Below, piece after piece: positions 25,895 through 34,608 of a stretch of DNA of 64,000 nucleotides. Made by a program: the position numbers and the translations under genes. Every line of letters begins with the position of its first letter. The stretch's first letter is position 1. The notes under the pieces were generated by a model, which saw nothing but the letters and a program-made list of their open reading frames with translations, was not told where the DNA came from and ran no database searches. Source of the stretch: Peptococcaceae bacterium 1198_IL3148 (GTDB lineage: Bacteria > Bacillota > Desulfotomaculia > Desulfotomaculales > Desulfohalotomaculaceae); NCBI GenBank assembly GCA_036763105.1, contig JBAIYS010000008.1:1-64000 (forward strand), in the 5' to 3' direction.

Positions 25895-26688
25895 AGATAC
25901 TGGACGAATTAGCCCAAGACATTAAGGAAAATAGAATTATTCCCTTTGTGGGGGCTGGCCTTTCCCGCAACATTAACTTGCCCGGTTGGGAGACGTTAAT
26001 TTACAAGGTTGCCGAGGATTTGGAATTTGACCCGGAGGTATTAAAAATTTACGGAGACTTTTTGCAAATTGCCGAATACCACATTATTAAATATGGCGGG
26101 AAAAACCGCATTGCCAAAATTATTGATCGCAATTTACGCAATGTTAATTATGACATTGGTTCCTCCAAAGCCCATGAATACTTAGTAAAAATGAACTTTC
26201 CCACCATTTATACCACCAATTTTGATGAAGCGTTGGAAGAGGCCTTTAAATACCACGGTTACCCCTATTGCTCCATTGCCACTTTAGACGACGTTATTCG
26301 CGCCCAAGAGGGCGTAACCAAAATAGTTAAATTCCACGGCAGCCTGGATCACGATGAAACTTTGGTCATTGGCGAAACCGACTACCACAACCGATTGGAC
26401 ATGGAAGCGCCCATTGATATTAAGCTGCGGTCCGATTTGCTAGGTAAAACGGTACTGTTTTTGGGCTACAGTTTTCGCGATTTAAATGTACGCTATATGT
26501 GGAGTAAGTTGTTTAAAATTATGCAATCCAGCTGCAAAGCTTACATGGTCACCATGCAACCCAACCCCATATTTGAGGCCATTTATGGCGAAAAGGGCAT
26601 GCGCATTATTTGTTTAAACAGCGATCACCCAGAAACAGATTTTGTCAACTTTATGGAGGAACTGTATAAGAGGGTTAAATCTATGTAA
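25891..26688 (+). CDS. SIR2-like NAD-hydrolase candidate, coupled to the HAM1-like gene
   Basis: The 265-aa protein is a stand-alone SIR2_2-type domain. FVGAGLSRNINLPGW (residues 19-33) is the NAD loop, TIYTTNFDEALE (105-116) holds the catalytic Asn/Asp, KFHGSL (147-152) the catalytic His, and FLGYSFRDLNVRYMW (190-204) the C-terminal nucleotide motif. No zinc-ribbon Cys4 of protein deacylases is present. Proteins of this type in Thoeris, DSR and SIR2-pAgo systems destroy NAD during phage infection. All catalytic motifs look intact. It is translated through a 4-base overlap with the HAM1-like gene. Confidence 0.87.
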   Translation: MKILDELAQDIKENRIIPFVGAGLSRNINLPGWETLIYKVAEDLEFDPEVLKIYGDFLQIAEYHIIKYGGKNRIAKIIDRNLRNVNYDIGSSKAHEYLVKMNFPTIYTTNFDEALEEAFKYHGYPYCSIATLDDVIRAQEGVTKIVKFHGSLDHDETLVIGETDYHNRLDMEAPIDIKLRSDLLGKTVLFLGYSFRDLNVRYMWSKLFKIMQSSCKAYMVTMQPNPIFEAIYGEKGMRIICLNSDHPETDFVNFMEELYKRVKSM

Positions 26689-26695
26689 GCCAGGG

Positions 26696-26736
26696 GAAGA
26701 CAGGGGGAAGACAGGGGGACGGGTCCCGTGTCTTCT
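26696..26736. repeat. AAGACAGGGG-type inverted repeat
   Basis: Two head-to-tail GGGGAAGACAG blocks lead into a hairpin AGACAGGGGGACGGG / TCCCGTGTCT. Related hairpins are at 29433-29462 and 31570-31657. This copy lies between the SIR2-like gene and the next ORF and may reduce read-through. Confidence 0.65.
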
Positions 26737-26784
26737 GCAGTAAAAACGCTTTGGCGCAACATTATTTATTATGAGGTATTGTAT

Positions 26785-27363
26785 ATGAAACCGGACAAAG
26801 TAATTGAATACTACGAGCGGTTGCGGATGGGGCGAGTGACTAAGTTCCCCACTGGCATGTGGACTGACCAGTATGCCCGGGACAATGCTCGTATGCTAAC
26901 TAAATATATGATTGAGGACATTCTGCGGTGGAATGAATGGCACATTAAAATGAAACTGACCCAAGCGGTGTTTCAAAAACATCGGTTGGGCATTATGCTG
27001 GTGAAGGTTTATCACGGCAGTGTCTTTGATTGTATTAATGATATCTACCCCGGCAAATTTCGGGAGTGGGAATTGGTGAGTACCCGCAGAAACTATTGGA
27101 ACTTGCAAACAGCCCGCAATGCCTTTAGGGAATTTTTCAGCGAAGTTGTGCAATGGGATGAACAGCAAATTAAGGAGAACCTCACGGCCAGAACCTTTGT
27201 GGAAAGTAAACTGGCAGTGCCCTTTTATCGGTTTTATAAAGGCTCACCCTTTTTGCTGTTGACCGACCTGTACCCGGAAACCGATTGGTGCTGTTTTAAA
27301 ACCCGATCTAACCGCAACAGCAGCACCAGAAAGCTGATTGAAGCAGTGCAGAGGCAAATTTGA
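26785..27363 (+). CDS. Unknown protein with internal duplication
   Basis: ATG 26785 has GAGGT seven bases upstream; the longer frame would start inside the repeat hairpin. The 192-aa product contains two related ~55-residue units: WNEWHIKMKLTQAVF...YHGSVFDCINDIYP and WDEQQIKENLTARTF...YKGSPFLLLTDLYP. The pattern W-x-E-x2-IK-x2-LT ... GS-x-F-x4-D-x-YP is shared. It faintly recalls DUF4046-type Firmicutes proteins, without certainty. It follows the SIR2-like gene at 97 bases on the same strand, so it could be a third member or an independent gene. Confidence 0.7.
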   Translation: MKPDKVIEYYERLRMGRVTKFPTGMWTDQYARDNARMLTKYMIEDILRWNEWHIKMKLTQAVFQKHRLGIMLVKVYHGSVFDCINDIYPGKFREWELVSTRRNYWNLQTARNAFREFFSEVVQWDEQQIKENLTARTFVESKLAVPFYRFYKGSPFLLLTDLYPETDWCCFKTRSNRNSSTRKLIEAVQRQI

Positions 27364-27480
27364 ATGGTGGTTGTTGCAACGGTTACTTTGACGGTGCCAG
27401 ACACCAGCACGTGCAAAGCTGTTTACTAACGATATCTGCTTTTGAACGGCTGGAATCAGGCACCTGAAATTAAGGACTTT

Positions 27481-27591
27481 TGCAGGGGTTTCGATTTATC
27501 GATCCCGTAAAACGTAACATTTGCGCATAGTGAAAAACGATTGTTTAACAACGAGCGTTTCTTTGTGGGCTCAATGAATTGAGCCCCTACA
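27481..27591. repeat. Complete 111-bp inverted-repeat element (MITE-like)
   Basis: The left end TGCAGGGGTTTCGATTTATC and right end GGGCTCAATGAATTGAGCCC plus CTACA flank an inner stretch shared with the truncated copy at 23721. It is the same size as the copy at 24389-24498, although the inner sequences differ. It lies just past the ppaX stop codon. Confidence 0.75.
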
Positions 27592-27626
27592 CCTCCGTCA
27601 TTTCTCATTAAAAATAGGTTCTTACT

Positions 27627-28259
27627 CTACAACAATTGGTACAATTCATCCCATCTGTCGATGATGTGGTCCGGTTGGTGATTTTCCATTATGTCTTTGG
27701 TGGCCATACCCCAGGTAACTGCGATGGCCTTTACTTTGGCTGCTTTGGCGGACAGCACATCAAAGGGGCTGTCGCCAACGTAGGCGGCCTGGGCCGGTTG
27801 GCGGTTTAATCTTTCCAAAGCCACCAGTAAGGGATCTGGCAGCGGTTTGTGCTTGTCCACATCTTGGGCACCAATGAGGATCTGCATATATTTAGCCATA
27901 CCCAAAAAGTCTATGCTGCGCTTGGCCACCGCACCACTTTTGGAAGTCACTACCCCTAGGGTGTAGCCTTTGTTATGTAACTTTTCCAACATTTCCAATG
28001 TGCCGGCGTAGGCCTTGGTATATTCATCATGGTCGATGGCATAGTAGTGCTGGTAGACCTTAAAAAATTCCTGCCCTCGTTCTTCTCCGGCAAAGTAATT
28101 GCCAATGTCCTTTAAAGATCGGCCCACCCAAGTCATCACTTCGTCATTTTCCCAAGGAATATTCATTTCTTGAAAAACCCGCTGGTAGGTGCGTTTAATT
28201 AGTGGCAGTGAATCCACCAATGTACCATCTAAATCAAATAGCACGGTATCAATTTTCAT
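27627..28259 (-). CDS. HAD-family phosphatase, PpaX/Gph-like
   Basis: The 210-aa protein has all HAD motifs: VLFDLDGTLVDS (nucleophile Asp), VVTSKSGAVAK, KHKPLPDP and YVGDSPFDVLSAKAA, with a helical cap at residues 17-85. It matches pyrophosphatase PpaX and phosphoglycolate phosphatase; these cannot be separated by eye. PpaX hydrolyses the PPi made by HPr kinase/phosphorylase. It stands alone. Confidence 0.85.
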   Translation of the reverse strand: MKIDTVLFDLDGTLVDSLPLIKRTYQRVFQEMNIPWENDEVMTWVGRSLKDIGNYFAGEERGQEFFKVYQHYYAIDHDEYTKAYAGTLEMLEKLHNKGYTLGVVTSKSGAVAKRSIDFLGMAKYMQILIGAQDVDKHKPLPDPLLVALERLNRQPAQAAYVGDSPFDVLSAKAAKVKAIAVTWGMATKDIMENHQPDHIIDRWDELYQLL

Positions 28260-28320
28260 CGTTGGCGAAACCTTCCTTTATCATTTTATCCCATTGATTA
28301 TATCATATAGTTGTAATCAG

Positions 28321-28352
28321 CAAAAAAAAATAGAGCGCTTTTAGGCGCCCTT
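28321..28352 (-). terminator. Terminator after the GerM-like lipoprotein gene
   Basis: On the minus strand GGGCGCCTAAAAGCGCTC forms a short stem followed by a run of nine T residues, about 45 bases past the stop. Confidence 0.6.
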
Positions 28353-28397
28353 TACATGGGTTTATTTTATTTGGGTTTATTGGATAAACTTTATTAA

Positions 28398-29285
28398 CTA
28401 ATTTAGTGTGATAGAATTGATGGTCCAGACACCCGTTGCACCTTGCTCAACAGGTTGAATTAGTTCGATGGTGTAGTCCTTTCCATCATGGGTGGCCTCG
28501 ACATATGCCAGGCCGGTGCCAACATACTCACCCATTTCTTCTACCTTGACCAGAGTAAATTTATCTACCCTAGGATCAAAACCATATCTAGTGCTGGTTT
28601 CCATAGCCACTTGTAATGGATCTAGGTACCACGGTTGGTGACCTTCATCAACCTGTTGCTGCAATTCACGCAGTTTGTCGATGTTAATATCCACTGCCCC
28701 TAACCAAATTTCTCCGGTCTTGGTCATAAACCAGTCCGGTGCTATCGGTTCAAAGGTGCTCAAATGTCCAACCAAGGTTTCTTGTTTTTCACCTTCCACA
28801 AGAAACTGCACTTTTTCAATACCTATATTTAAATCAGTAAGTGTATTAACAATTGAATAAACGGTCATCATTTCTCCGGTGGTGCCACCCCAGTGCTTGG
28901 TTTGCACTTCTTTGGAGAGGTTTAGGTAGGCAACGCCCTCTTCCACCTGCAATGACCGAAGTTCGGTTTCCGGAGGCACCGTCTTTTTCAAGCCCTCTTC
29001 GGTGGGACCTTTAATTAGCTCTTTAACCACTATTTCTGCCAACGGCTCACCTTTGATGGTGACTTCTCGCACTTCCGGCTTTAAAAATAGCGCCTGTTCG
29101 TCGGAAAAGTATAATTTTACCTTTTCCTTTTGTTCAATTGGTTTAGAACTAATGGGTGGTTTTTTAGGGTCCGTGCTTTGAACTTCTGGCTGAGTTGTGC
29201 AACCAGCGGTAATCAACAGCAACATAACGGTCAACATTAAAACCACCAGTTTAATGCGATCGCCATTGGAGGGTTTTGACATCAT
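28398..29285 (-). CDS. GerMN-domain lipoprotein
   Basis: The start at 29285 (ATG ATG) lies behind GGGAGGCGAG. The signal peptide ends in a lipobox LITAGC (Cys near residue 29). A Pro/Lys-rich linker follows, then a GerMN domain (VKLYFSDEQALFLKPEVREV ... VKELIKGPTEEGLKKTVPP ... VEEGVAYLNLSKE ... MMTVYSIVNTLTDL), then a second beta-rich region. GerM-type proteins act in spore cortex assembly or germination, or as envelope lipoproteins. It is next to, and in the same direction as, a two-component system. Confidence 0.82.
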   Translation of the reverse strand: MMSKPSNGDRIKLVVLMLTVMLLLITAGCTTQPEVQSTDPKKPPISSKPIEQKEKVKLYFSDEQALFLKPEVREVTIKGEPLAEIVVKELIKGPTEEGLKKTVPPETELRSLQVEEGVAYLNLSKEVQTKHWGGTTGEMMTVYSIVNTLTDLNIGIEKVQFLVEGEKQETLVGHLSTFEPIAPDWFMTKTGEIWLGAVDINIDKLRELQQQVDEGHQPWYLDPLQVAMETSTRYGFDPRVDKFTLVKVEEMGEYVGTGLAYVEATHDGKDYTIELIQPVEQGATGVWTINSITLN

Positions 29286-29432
29286 CTCTCGCCTCCCATC
29301 ACTCCCGATCACTGAAGTTATTATAACCAATAGTTGTTACACAGCAATAAACAATTGTTACGAAATTGTTAAGAAAGTGGACCAATTTTGTAGTTTTTTA
29401 TAGCAGTTCGATTCACAGGGTACAGGGTATAT

Positions 29433-29462
29433 AGAAGACAAGGGACCTGTCCCCTTGTCTTC
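29433..29462. repeat. Hairpin repeat just after the kinase stop codon
   Basis: GAAGACAAGGGACCTGTCCC pairs within itself to CTTGTCTTC, giving a ~12-bp stem of the AAGACA repeat family. It abuts the stop codon of the sensor kinase and can act as a processing site or weak terminator. Confidence 0.65.
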
Positions 29463-30857
29463 CTACTGTCTGTCCAACTTCACGGTAAACTTGGTGCCAA
29501 TTCCCACTTGGCTTTCCACCGAGATGGTGCCACCCAATACTTTTACCGCTTGTTGCACTATGGACAGGCCAAGGCCGGTGCCGCCGGTATCCCGGGATCT
29601 GGCTTTGTCCACCCGATAAAAGCGGTCAAAGATGTGGGGTAGGTCCGCCGCTGGTATTCCTTCTCCGCTGTCTGATACCTGTAGTTCTAAGGTATCCCCC
29701 ACTGTGTTGCCGTTCACGGTTACTTGACCACCGGGGGCGGTGTATTTAATGCCGTTATCCACCAAATTTAGCAAAATCATAGCCAACATGTCTTCATCCA
29801 CTGGCCAAAGCAATTGATCTGCGGTGGTTACCTGCAACGTGATATCTTTGGCCTTTGCTTTGGGTTTAAGCAAATGAATAACTTGGTCAATAACCTTTTG
29901 TACCGATTGCGCTTCGATATTTAATGTGGTTACTTCATCTTCCATCTTGGCCAGTTGCAGTAAATCATGCACCACGCGATTTAGTCGGTCAATTTCGTCA
30001 TTAATATCCCCCAGGTACTCTTTATATATGGTCACATCCTGCTCGTTGCTGTAGATTAGGGACTCGGCCAGCGCTTTAATCGAGGACAGTGGCGATTTTA
30101 ATTCATGGGAAGCATTGGCAATAAATTCCCGGCGACTGCGGTCGACGTTGGCCAGTTTTTCGGCCATGGAGTTAAAGGACTTGGTCAACTGGCCCAACTC
30201 ATCTCGGCTGCGCACCGGCACCGGTTCATTGAAATTGCCAGCGGCCACCCGTTCCACCGCAAAGCTGAGGTCTTCCACCGGTTTGGTCACTTTGGCCGCC
30301 AGCCACAGCCCCACCATTAGCGCCAATACACTGCCCAGCATTGACAAAACCGCCATGCTTTTGAGCACCTCATGTAACGCTTCCTTGATATCATTAATGT
30401 CGGTGGACAGCATCACCGCCCCCACCACTTCCTTTTCCCAAGTCACCGGCACCGCCACATACATTACCCATTCCTCCGCTGATAGGGCGTGGGCTCCGGC
30501 GGCGGTCACCCCGGTTAAAGCCGCTTGCACCTCGTTATGCCCCAATTGCCTGCCCACAACCCATTTTTCATTGAAGGAATCGTTAACCACTATACCCTGG
30601 CGGTCAAGGAGCAATATGCGGGCACCCACGTTTTCGCCATAGGTTCTGAATTCTATGGGCATTGTTAAGTTGTTGCCATCAATATAGTTGGCAGCAAAGG
30701 TGCTGACCACAGAGGCATGCACCAAATAGGCCTCTTGCCTTTCCTGTAAGTAATGCTGTTTCAGGGCGGTGTAGGCCAACCAATTGGTAAGCAGCACTGT
30801 CAGCGCAATCATAATCAAATAGGTACCCACCAGCTTCCAGCGGACACTGGTAATCAT
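29463..30857 (-). CDS. Membrane sensor histidine kinase (PhoR/ResE/WalK type)
   Basis: The 464-aa kinase has TM1 (YLIMIALTVLLTNWLAYTAL), an extracytoplasmic sensor of about 125 residues, TM2 (LSMLGSVLALMVGLWLAA), HAMP, the H-box ANASHELKSPLSSIKAL, and the ATPase motifs (LVDNGIKYTAPGG, GEGIPAADLPHIFDRFYR, GTGLGLSIVQQ). It shares 4 bases with the response regulator gene upstream. The signal is unknown; the fold of the sensor suggests a PAS-like periplasmic domain. Confidence 0.93.
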   Translation of the reverse strand: MITSVRWKLVGTYLIMIALTVLLTNWLAYTALKQHYLQERQEAYLVHASVVSTFAANYIDGNNLTMPIEFRTYGENVGARILLLDRQGIVVNDSFNEKWVVGRQLGHNEVQAALTGVTAAGAHALSAEEWVMYVAVPVTWEKEVVGAVMLSTDINDIKEALHEVLKSMAVLSMLGSVLALMVGLWLAAKVTKPVEDLSFAVERVAAGNFNEPVPVRSRDELGQLTKSFNSMAEKLANVDRSRREFIANASHELKSPLSSIKALAESLIYSNEQDVTIYKEYLGDINDEIDRLNRVVHDLLQLAKMEDEVTTLNIEAQSVQKVIDQVIHLLKPKAKAKDITLQVTTADQLLWPVDEDMLAMILLNLVDNGIKYTAPGGQVTVNGNTVGDTLELQVSDSGEGIPAADLPHIFDRFYRVDKARSRDTGGTGLGLSIVQQAVKVLGGTISVESQVGIGTKFTVKLDRQ

Positions 30858-31546
30858 TTGTTATACTCCCGAAAGTAGTAGCCTACCCCCCACTTGGTGA
30901 GGATGTATTCCGGGTGCTTGGGGTCTTGCTCCAGTTTTTCCCTTAGCCTTCTAATATGCACGTCAACGGTGCGCAGGTCGCCGTAATAGTCGTCACCCCA
31001 AACCGCCGCCAACAGGTTTTCCCTGGTGAACACCCGGCCGGGGTTTTGGGCCAAAAGAAACAGCACGTCGAATTCCTTGGCAGTCAAATCCACCGCTTTG
31101 CCATCATTGGTGACTTTGCGCTTGGGAACATCCAGTTCCAGCGCCCCTGCCGAGATGTTATATTGATTTTGCCCGTCGGTTTTGTGGCTAATGCGCCGCA
31201 TGACCGCCTTGATCCGGGCCAACAGTTCCCTGGTGTTGAAGGGCTTGGTCATATAGTCGTCAGCCCCCAGTTCTAAACCAACAATTTTATCCACGTCTTC
31301 ACCCTTGGCGGTGAGCATAATAATGGGAATATCGGTGTGTTTTCTCAGTTCCCGGCACACATCCAAACCACTCATCTGGGGCAACATGATATCCAGCACC
31401 ACCAAATCAATGGTCTCTTTATGATAAATGCTCATGGCTTCAGCACCGTCATAAGCAACCAACACCTGGTAGCCCTCCTGCTCCAAGCTGCGCTTTAAAC
31501 CTTTAACCAAAAGTTTTTCATCATCCACAATTAAAATAGTAGACAA
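30854..31546 (-). CDS. OmpR/PhoB-family response regulator
   Basis: I prefer the TTG start at 31546 (MSTILIVDDEKLLVKG) with GTGGGTGAT upstream; the ATG at 31561 has no usable spacing. The receiver has DLVVLDIMLPQMSGLDVC (phospho-Asp) and ADDYMTKPFNTRELLARI. The C-terminal winged helix (LDVPKRKVTNDGKAVDLTAKEF ... VDVHIRRLREKLE) binds DNA. Cognate kinase gene overlaps its end. Confidence 0.94.
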   Translation of the reverse strand: MSTILIVDDEKLLVKGLKRSLEQEGYQVLVAYDGAEAMSIYHKETIDLVVLDIMLPQMSGLDVCRELRKHTDIPIIMLTAKGEDVDKIVGLELGADDYMTKPFNTRELLARIKAVMRRISHKTDGQNQYNISAGALELDVPKRKVTNDGKAVDLTAKEFDVLFLLAQNPGRVFTRENLLAAVWGDDYYGDLRTVDVHIRRLREKLEQDPKHPEYILTKWGVGYYFREYNK

Positions 31547-31569
31547 ATATATCACCCACATTTCCTTTT

Positions 31570-31657
31570 AAGACAGGGGGACAGGTCCGTTGTCTTCTCC
31601 CATTGTTTCGCTGGCAGAAGACAACGGGAACGTCCCCTTGTCTTTTCCCCTTGTCTT
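31570..31657. repeat. Double AAGACA-type inverted repeat
   Basis: Two hairpin arms, AAGACAGGGGGACAGGTCC and GAAGACAACGGGAACGTCCC, each followed by their complements ending TTGTCTT, face each other across about 20 bases. They lie between the response regulator start and the opp terminator. Confidence 0.6.
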
Positions 31658-31671
31658 ATTCTATAGAATGA

Positions 31672-31700
31672 CAAAAAGGAACGCAACATTGTGCGTTCCT
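31672..31700 (-). terminator. Terminator of the opp operon
   Basis: AGGAACGCA pairs with TGCGTTCCT around ACATTG and is followed on the minus strand by TTTTTGTC. It lies 30 bases after the oppF stop. Confidence 0.75.
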
Positions 31701-31730
31701 AATTCATAATTCATAATTGTCCCGCGGTCA

Positions 31731-32696
31731 CTATGTGACAGCATGGCAGGCCACCCAGTGGCCTGGTTTTACTTCTTTATATTCCGGTTGCTGCTGTTTG
31801 CAGATGTCCATGCATTTGAAGCATCTGGTGTGGAAACGGCAACCACTGGGGGGATTCACCGGGCTGGGGACGTCCCCCTCCAGAATGATCCGCTCTTTCT
31901 TTACCTTTGGGTTGGGCACCGGGATTGCTGATAAAAGCGCCTGGGTGTACGGATGTAGCGGTGCACCGTACAAATCCACATCGCTAGCCAGTTCCACCAT
32001 TTGTCCCAAATACATTACCCCCACCCGATCGGACATGTGCTTAACTACGTTTAGCCCGTGGGCGATAAACAGGTAGGAGAAATTAAATTCCTTTTGTAAG
32101 TCTTTAAGCAAGTTCAGCACCTGGGATTGAATGGACACGTCCAGCGCTGATACCGCTTCGTCACAGATGATTAGTTTGGGGTTAACGGACAATGCCCGGG
32201 CAATGCCCACCCGCTGCCGCTGACCACCGCTGAACTCGTGGGGATATCGGCGGGCGTGATAACTGGCCAGACCTACATATTCCAACAGTTGGTTTACCCG
32301 TTTATCTAGCTGCGCACCCTTGGCCAAACCAAAGATCTTTAACGGTTCGGCAACAATTTGACCCACCGTCATCCTGGGGTTTAACGAGGCATAGGGATCT
32401 TGGAAGATAATTTGCATCTCTTGGCGCAGGTGACGCATTTGCTCTGAAGAAATCTTGAAGATGTTTTGGCCTTCAAAATACACCTCACCGGCGGTGGGTT
32501 CTAACAACCGCAGAATTACTCGGCCGGTGGTGGATTTACCGCAACCGCTCTCACCAACCAAACCCAAAGTTTCGCCGGGATTGATGTCAAAGTTGACCCC
32601 GTCCACCGCTTTAACCACCGCGTCGGGCTTGCCTAACAACCCCTTGCTGATGGGGAAGTATTTGGTCAAGTTTTTGACCCTTAACAGGGGTTCCAT
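31731..32696 (-). CDS. oppF: Oligopeptide ABC transporter ATPase OppF
   Basis: The 321-aa ATPase has Walker [16 protein letters not shown], the Q-loop, the signature [15 protein letters not shown], Walker [17 protein letters not shown] and the C-terminal oligo_HPY region ([13 protein letters not shown] ... [11 protein letters not shown]) with its Fe-S-like cysteines. It pairs with OppD to power peptide import. Its ATG shares one base with the oppD stop (TAATG). Confidence 0.94.
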   Translation of the reverse strand: MEPLLRVKNLTKYFPISKGLLGKPDAVVKAVDGVNFDINPGETLGLVGESGCGKSTTGRVILRLLEPTAGEVYFEGQNIFKISSEQMRHLRQEMQIIFQDPYASLNPRMTVGQIVAEPLKIFGLAKGAQLDKRVNQLLEYVGLASYHARRYPHEFSGGQRQRVGIARALSVNPKLIICDEAVSALDVSIQSQVLNLLKDLQKEFNFSYLFIAHGLNVVKHMSDRVGVMYLGQMVELASDVDLYGAPLHPYTQALLSAIPVPNPKVKKERIILEGDVPSPVNPPSGCRFHTRCFKCMDICKQQQPEYKEVKPGHWVACHAVT

Positions 32697-33679
32697 TATT
32701 CTGCACCCCCTTCCGCTAACCAGCAGCTAACTTTTCTACCCGGTGCCACTTGCTTCAACTGGGGAATTGCACCCAGGCACTGGTCTTTAGCCTCGGGGCA
32801 ACGGGGAGCAAAGGCACAGCCAGCGGGTAAATGCATCATGTTGGGTACGCTGCCTTCAATGACAAACAGTTTTTCATTAGAATCATCATCAATGCTGGGG
32901 ATAGAGGCCAACAACCCTTTGGTATATGGGTGCAGCGGATTTTCAAACAAATCTGCCACCGGAGCCTCTTCCACCACTTTACCGCAGTACATCACCACCG
33001 CCCGGTCGGCCATTTCGGCCACCACTGCCAAATCGTGGGTAATCATAATGATGGCGGTGTTCATTTTTTCTTTCAGTTCCTGCATCAATTCTAAAATTTG
33101 GGCTTGAATGGTCACGTCCAACGCGGTGGTGGGTTCATCGGCAATCAGCAGTTCTGGACGACAACTGAGGGCCATGGCAATCATCACCCGTTGGCGCATG
33201 CCACCGCTCATTTGATGGGGAAATTCGTAAGCCCGCTTTTCCGGCGAAGGAATACCGGTTAAACGCAACATTTCAATAGCCCGTTCCATCGCCTCTTTTT
33301 TAGTCAACCCTTGGTGCAAAATTAACGCTTCGGCTATCTGATCACCAACCCGGTAAACCGGGTTCAGTGAAGTCATCGGTTCTTGGAAGATCATCGAGAT
33401 GCGGTTGCCCCGCACCGCTCGCATTTCCTTTTCAGATTTCTTTAACAGGTCTTCACCGGCGAACTCAATGGTGCCGCCAACGATTTTTCCTGGGGGGCTG
33501 GGCACCAGACCCATGATGGAAAGGGAGGTGATACTTTTACCACTGCCGGATTCCCCCACCACCGCCAACGTTTCCCCTTTGTTTAGGTGGAAACTTACTC
33601 CGTCCACTGCTGGTACCACACCGTCATCCAGAAAAAAGTGAGTTTTTAGGTCAGTTATCTTTAAAAGTGCTTCGCTCAT
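32696..33679 (-). CDS. oppD: Oligopeptide ABC transporter ATPase OppD
   Basis: The 327-aa ATPase has Walker [17 protein letters not shown], signature [15 protein letters not shown], Walker [17 protein letters not shown] and the oligo_HPY tail ([13 protein letters not shown] ... [12 protein letters not shown]). ATG at 33679 has GGAGGTGGAAACA upstream. It is the fourth gene of oppABCDF, directly upstream of oppF. Confidence 0.94.
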   Translation of the reverse strand: MSEALLKITDLKTHFFLDDGVVPAVDGVSFHLNKGETLAVVGESGSGKSITSLSIMGLVPSPPGKIVGGTIEFAGEDLLKKSEKEMRAVRGNRISMIFQEPMTSLNPVYRVGDQIAEALILHQGLTKKEAMERAIEMLRLTGIPSPEKRAYEFPHQMSGGMRQRVMIAMALSCRPELLIADEPTTALDVTIQAQILELMQELKEKMNTAIIMITHDLAVVAEMADRAVVMYCGKVVEEAPVADLFENPLHPYTKGLLASIPSIDDDSNEKLFVIEGSVPNMMHLPAGCAFAPRCPEAKDQCLGAIPQLKQVAPGRKVSCWLAEGGAE

Positions 33680-33691
33680 TGTTTCCACCTC

Positions 33692-34588
33692 CTATGAACG
33701 CAATCTTGGGTCTAGGGCATCCCTTAAACCGTCACCCAACAGGTTGAAGGTCATCACCGTTAGCGTAATGGCAATGCCAGGGAACATCACTAAGTGCGGT
33801 GCATTAAACAAGTAATTACGGCCGGCCCCCAGCATGGTGCCCCATTCGGCATCCGGCGGTTGCACACCTAAGCCTAAAAAGCCCAAGGCGGCAGTATCTA
33901 AAATAGCGGTGGATATGCCCATGGTACCCCTAACGATAATGGGGGCCAACACGTTAGGCATAATGTGTTTAAAAATAATAGACATATCTTTATTACCAAT
34001 GGCCCGGGCAGCCTGTACATAGTCGCTTTCTTTGATGGACAACACCGAGCCCCGCACAATCCGGGCGTATTCCGGCATGGTTACAATACTGATGGCGATA
34101 ATGGCATTTTCAATCCCTCGTCCAAGGGCCGCCATAAAGGCAATGGCCAGTAACATTGAAGGAAAGGAAAGCATAATATCCATCAGGCGCATGATGAGGT
34201 TATCAATTCTGCCACCAAAATAACCGGCAATGGAGCCCAGTACTGTCCCCATAGAAAGGGCTATGGCCACCGCCATCAGACCCACCTTCAGCGATATGCG
34301 GGCACCGTAGATAATCCGGCTCAAAATATCCCGGCCCAATTCATCAGTGCCCAGCCAATGTTGGGCACTGGGTTCTTGGAGCGCATCGGACATTACACCG
34401 TTAATGGGGTCGTATGGGGCAATGTATGGAGCAAAAATGGCCATCAATACTAGGCCAATTAGAAAGACCAAACTAGTCATGGCCAGTTTGTTTTTCTTTA
34501 GGCGGCGCCAAAAATCCTTAACTGGGGAGTATGTTTCTTCCACTATTTCCTGAGCAGTTGGGGCTGGCGCTTTGGCTAACTCTGACAT
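33692..34588 (-). CDS. oppC: Oligopeptide ABC transporter permease OppC
   Basis: The 298-aa permease has an N-terminal OppC_N segment (KNKLAMTSLVFLIGLVLMAIF) and the binding-protein-dependent transport loop with the EAA motif (VQAARAIGNKDMSIIFKHIMPN). Six membrane segments are visible. The extended N-terminus is Ala/Pro-rich. It lies between oppB and oppD with 12- and 20-base gaps. Confidence 0.93.
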   Translation of the reverse strand: MSELAKAPAPTAQEIVEETYSPVKDFWRRLKKNKLAMTSLVFLIGLVLMAIFAPYIAPYDPINGVMSDALQEPSAQHWLGTDELGRDILSRIIYGARISLKVGLMAVAIALSMGTVLGSIAGYFGGRIDNLIMRLMDIMLSFPSMLLAIAFMAALGRGIENAIIAISIVTMPEYARIVRGSVLSIKESDYVQAARAIGNKDMSIIFKHIMPNVLAPIIVRGTMGISTAILDTAALGFLGLGVQPPDAEWGTMLGAGRNYLFNAPHLVMFPGIAITLTVMTFNLLGDGLRDALDPRLRS

Positions 34589-34608
34589 GTTTACAACTCC
34601 CGTTCTTT

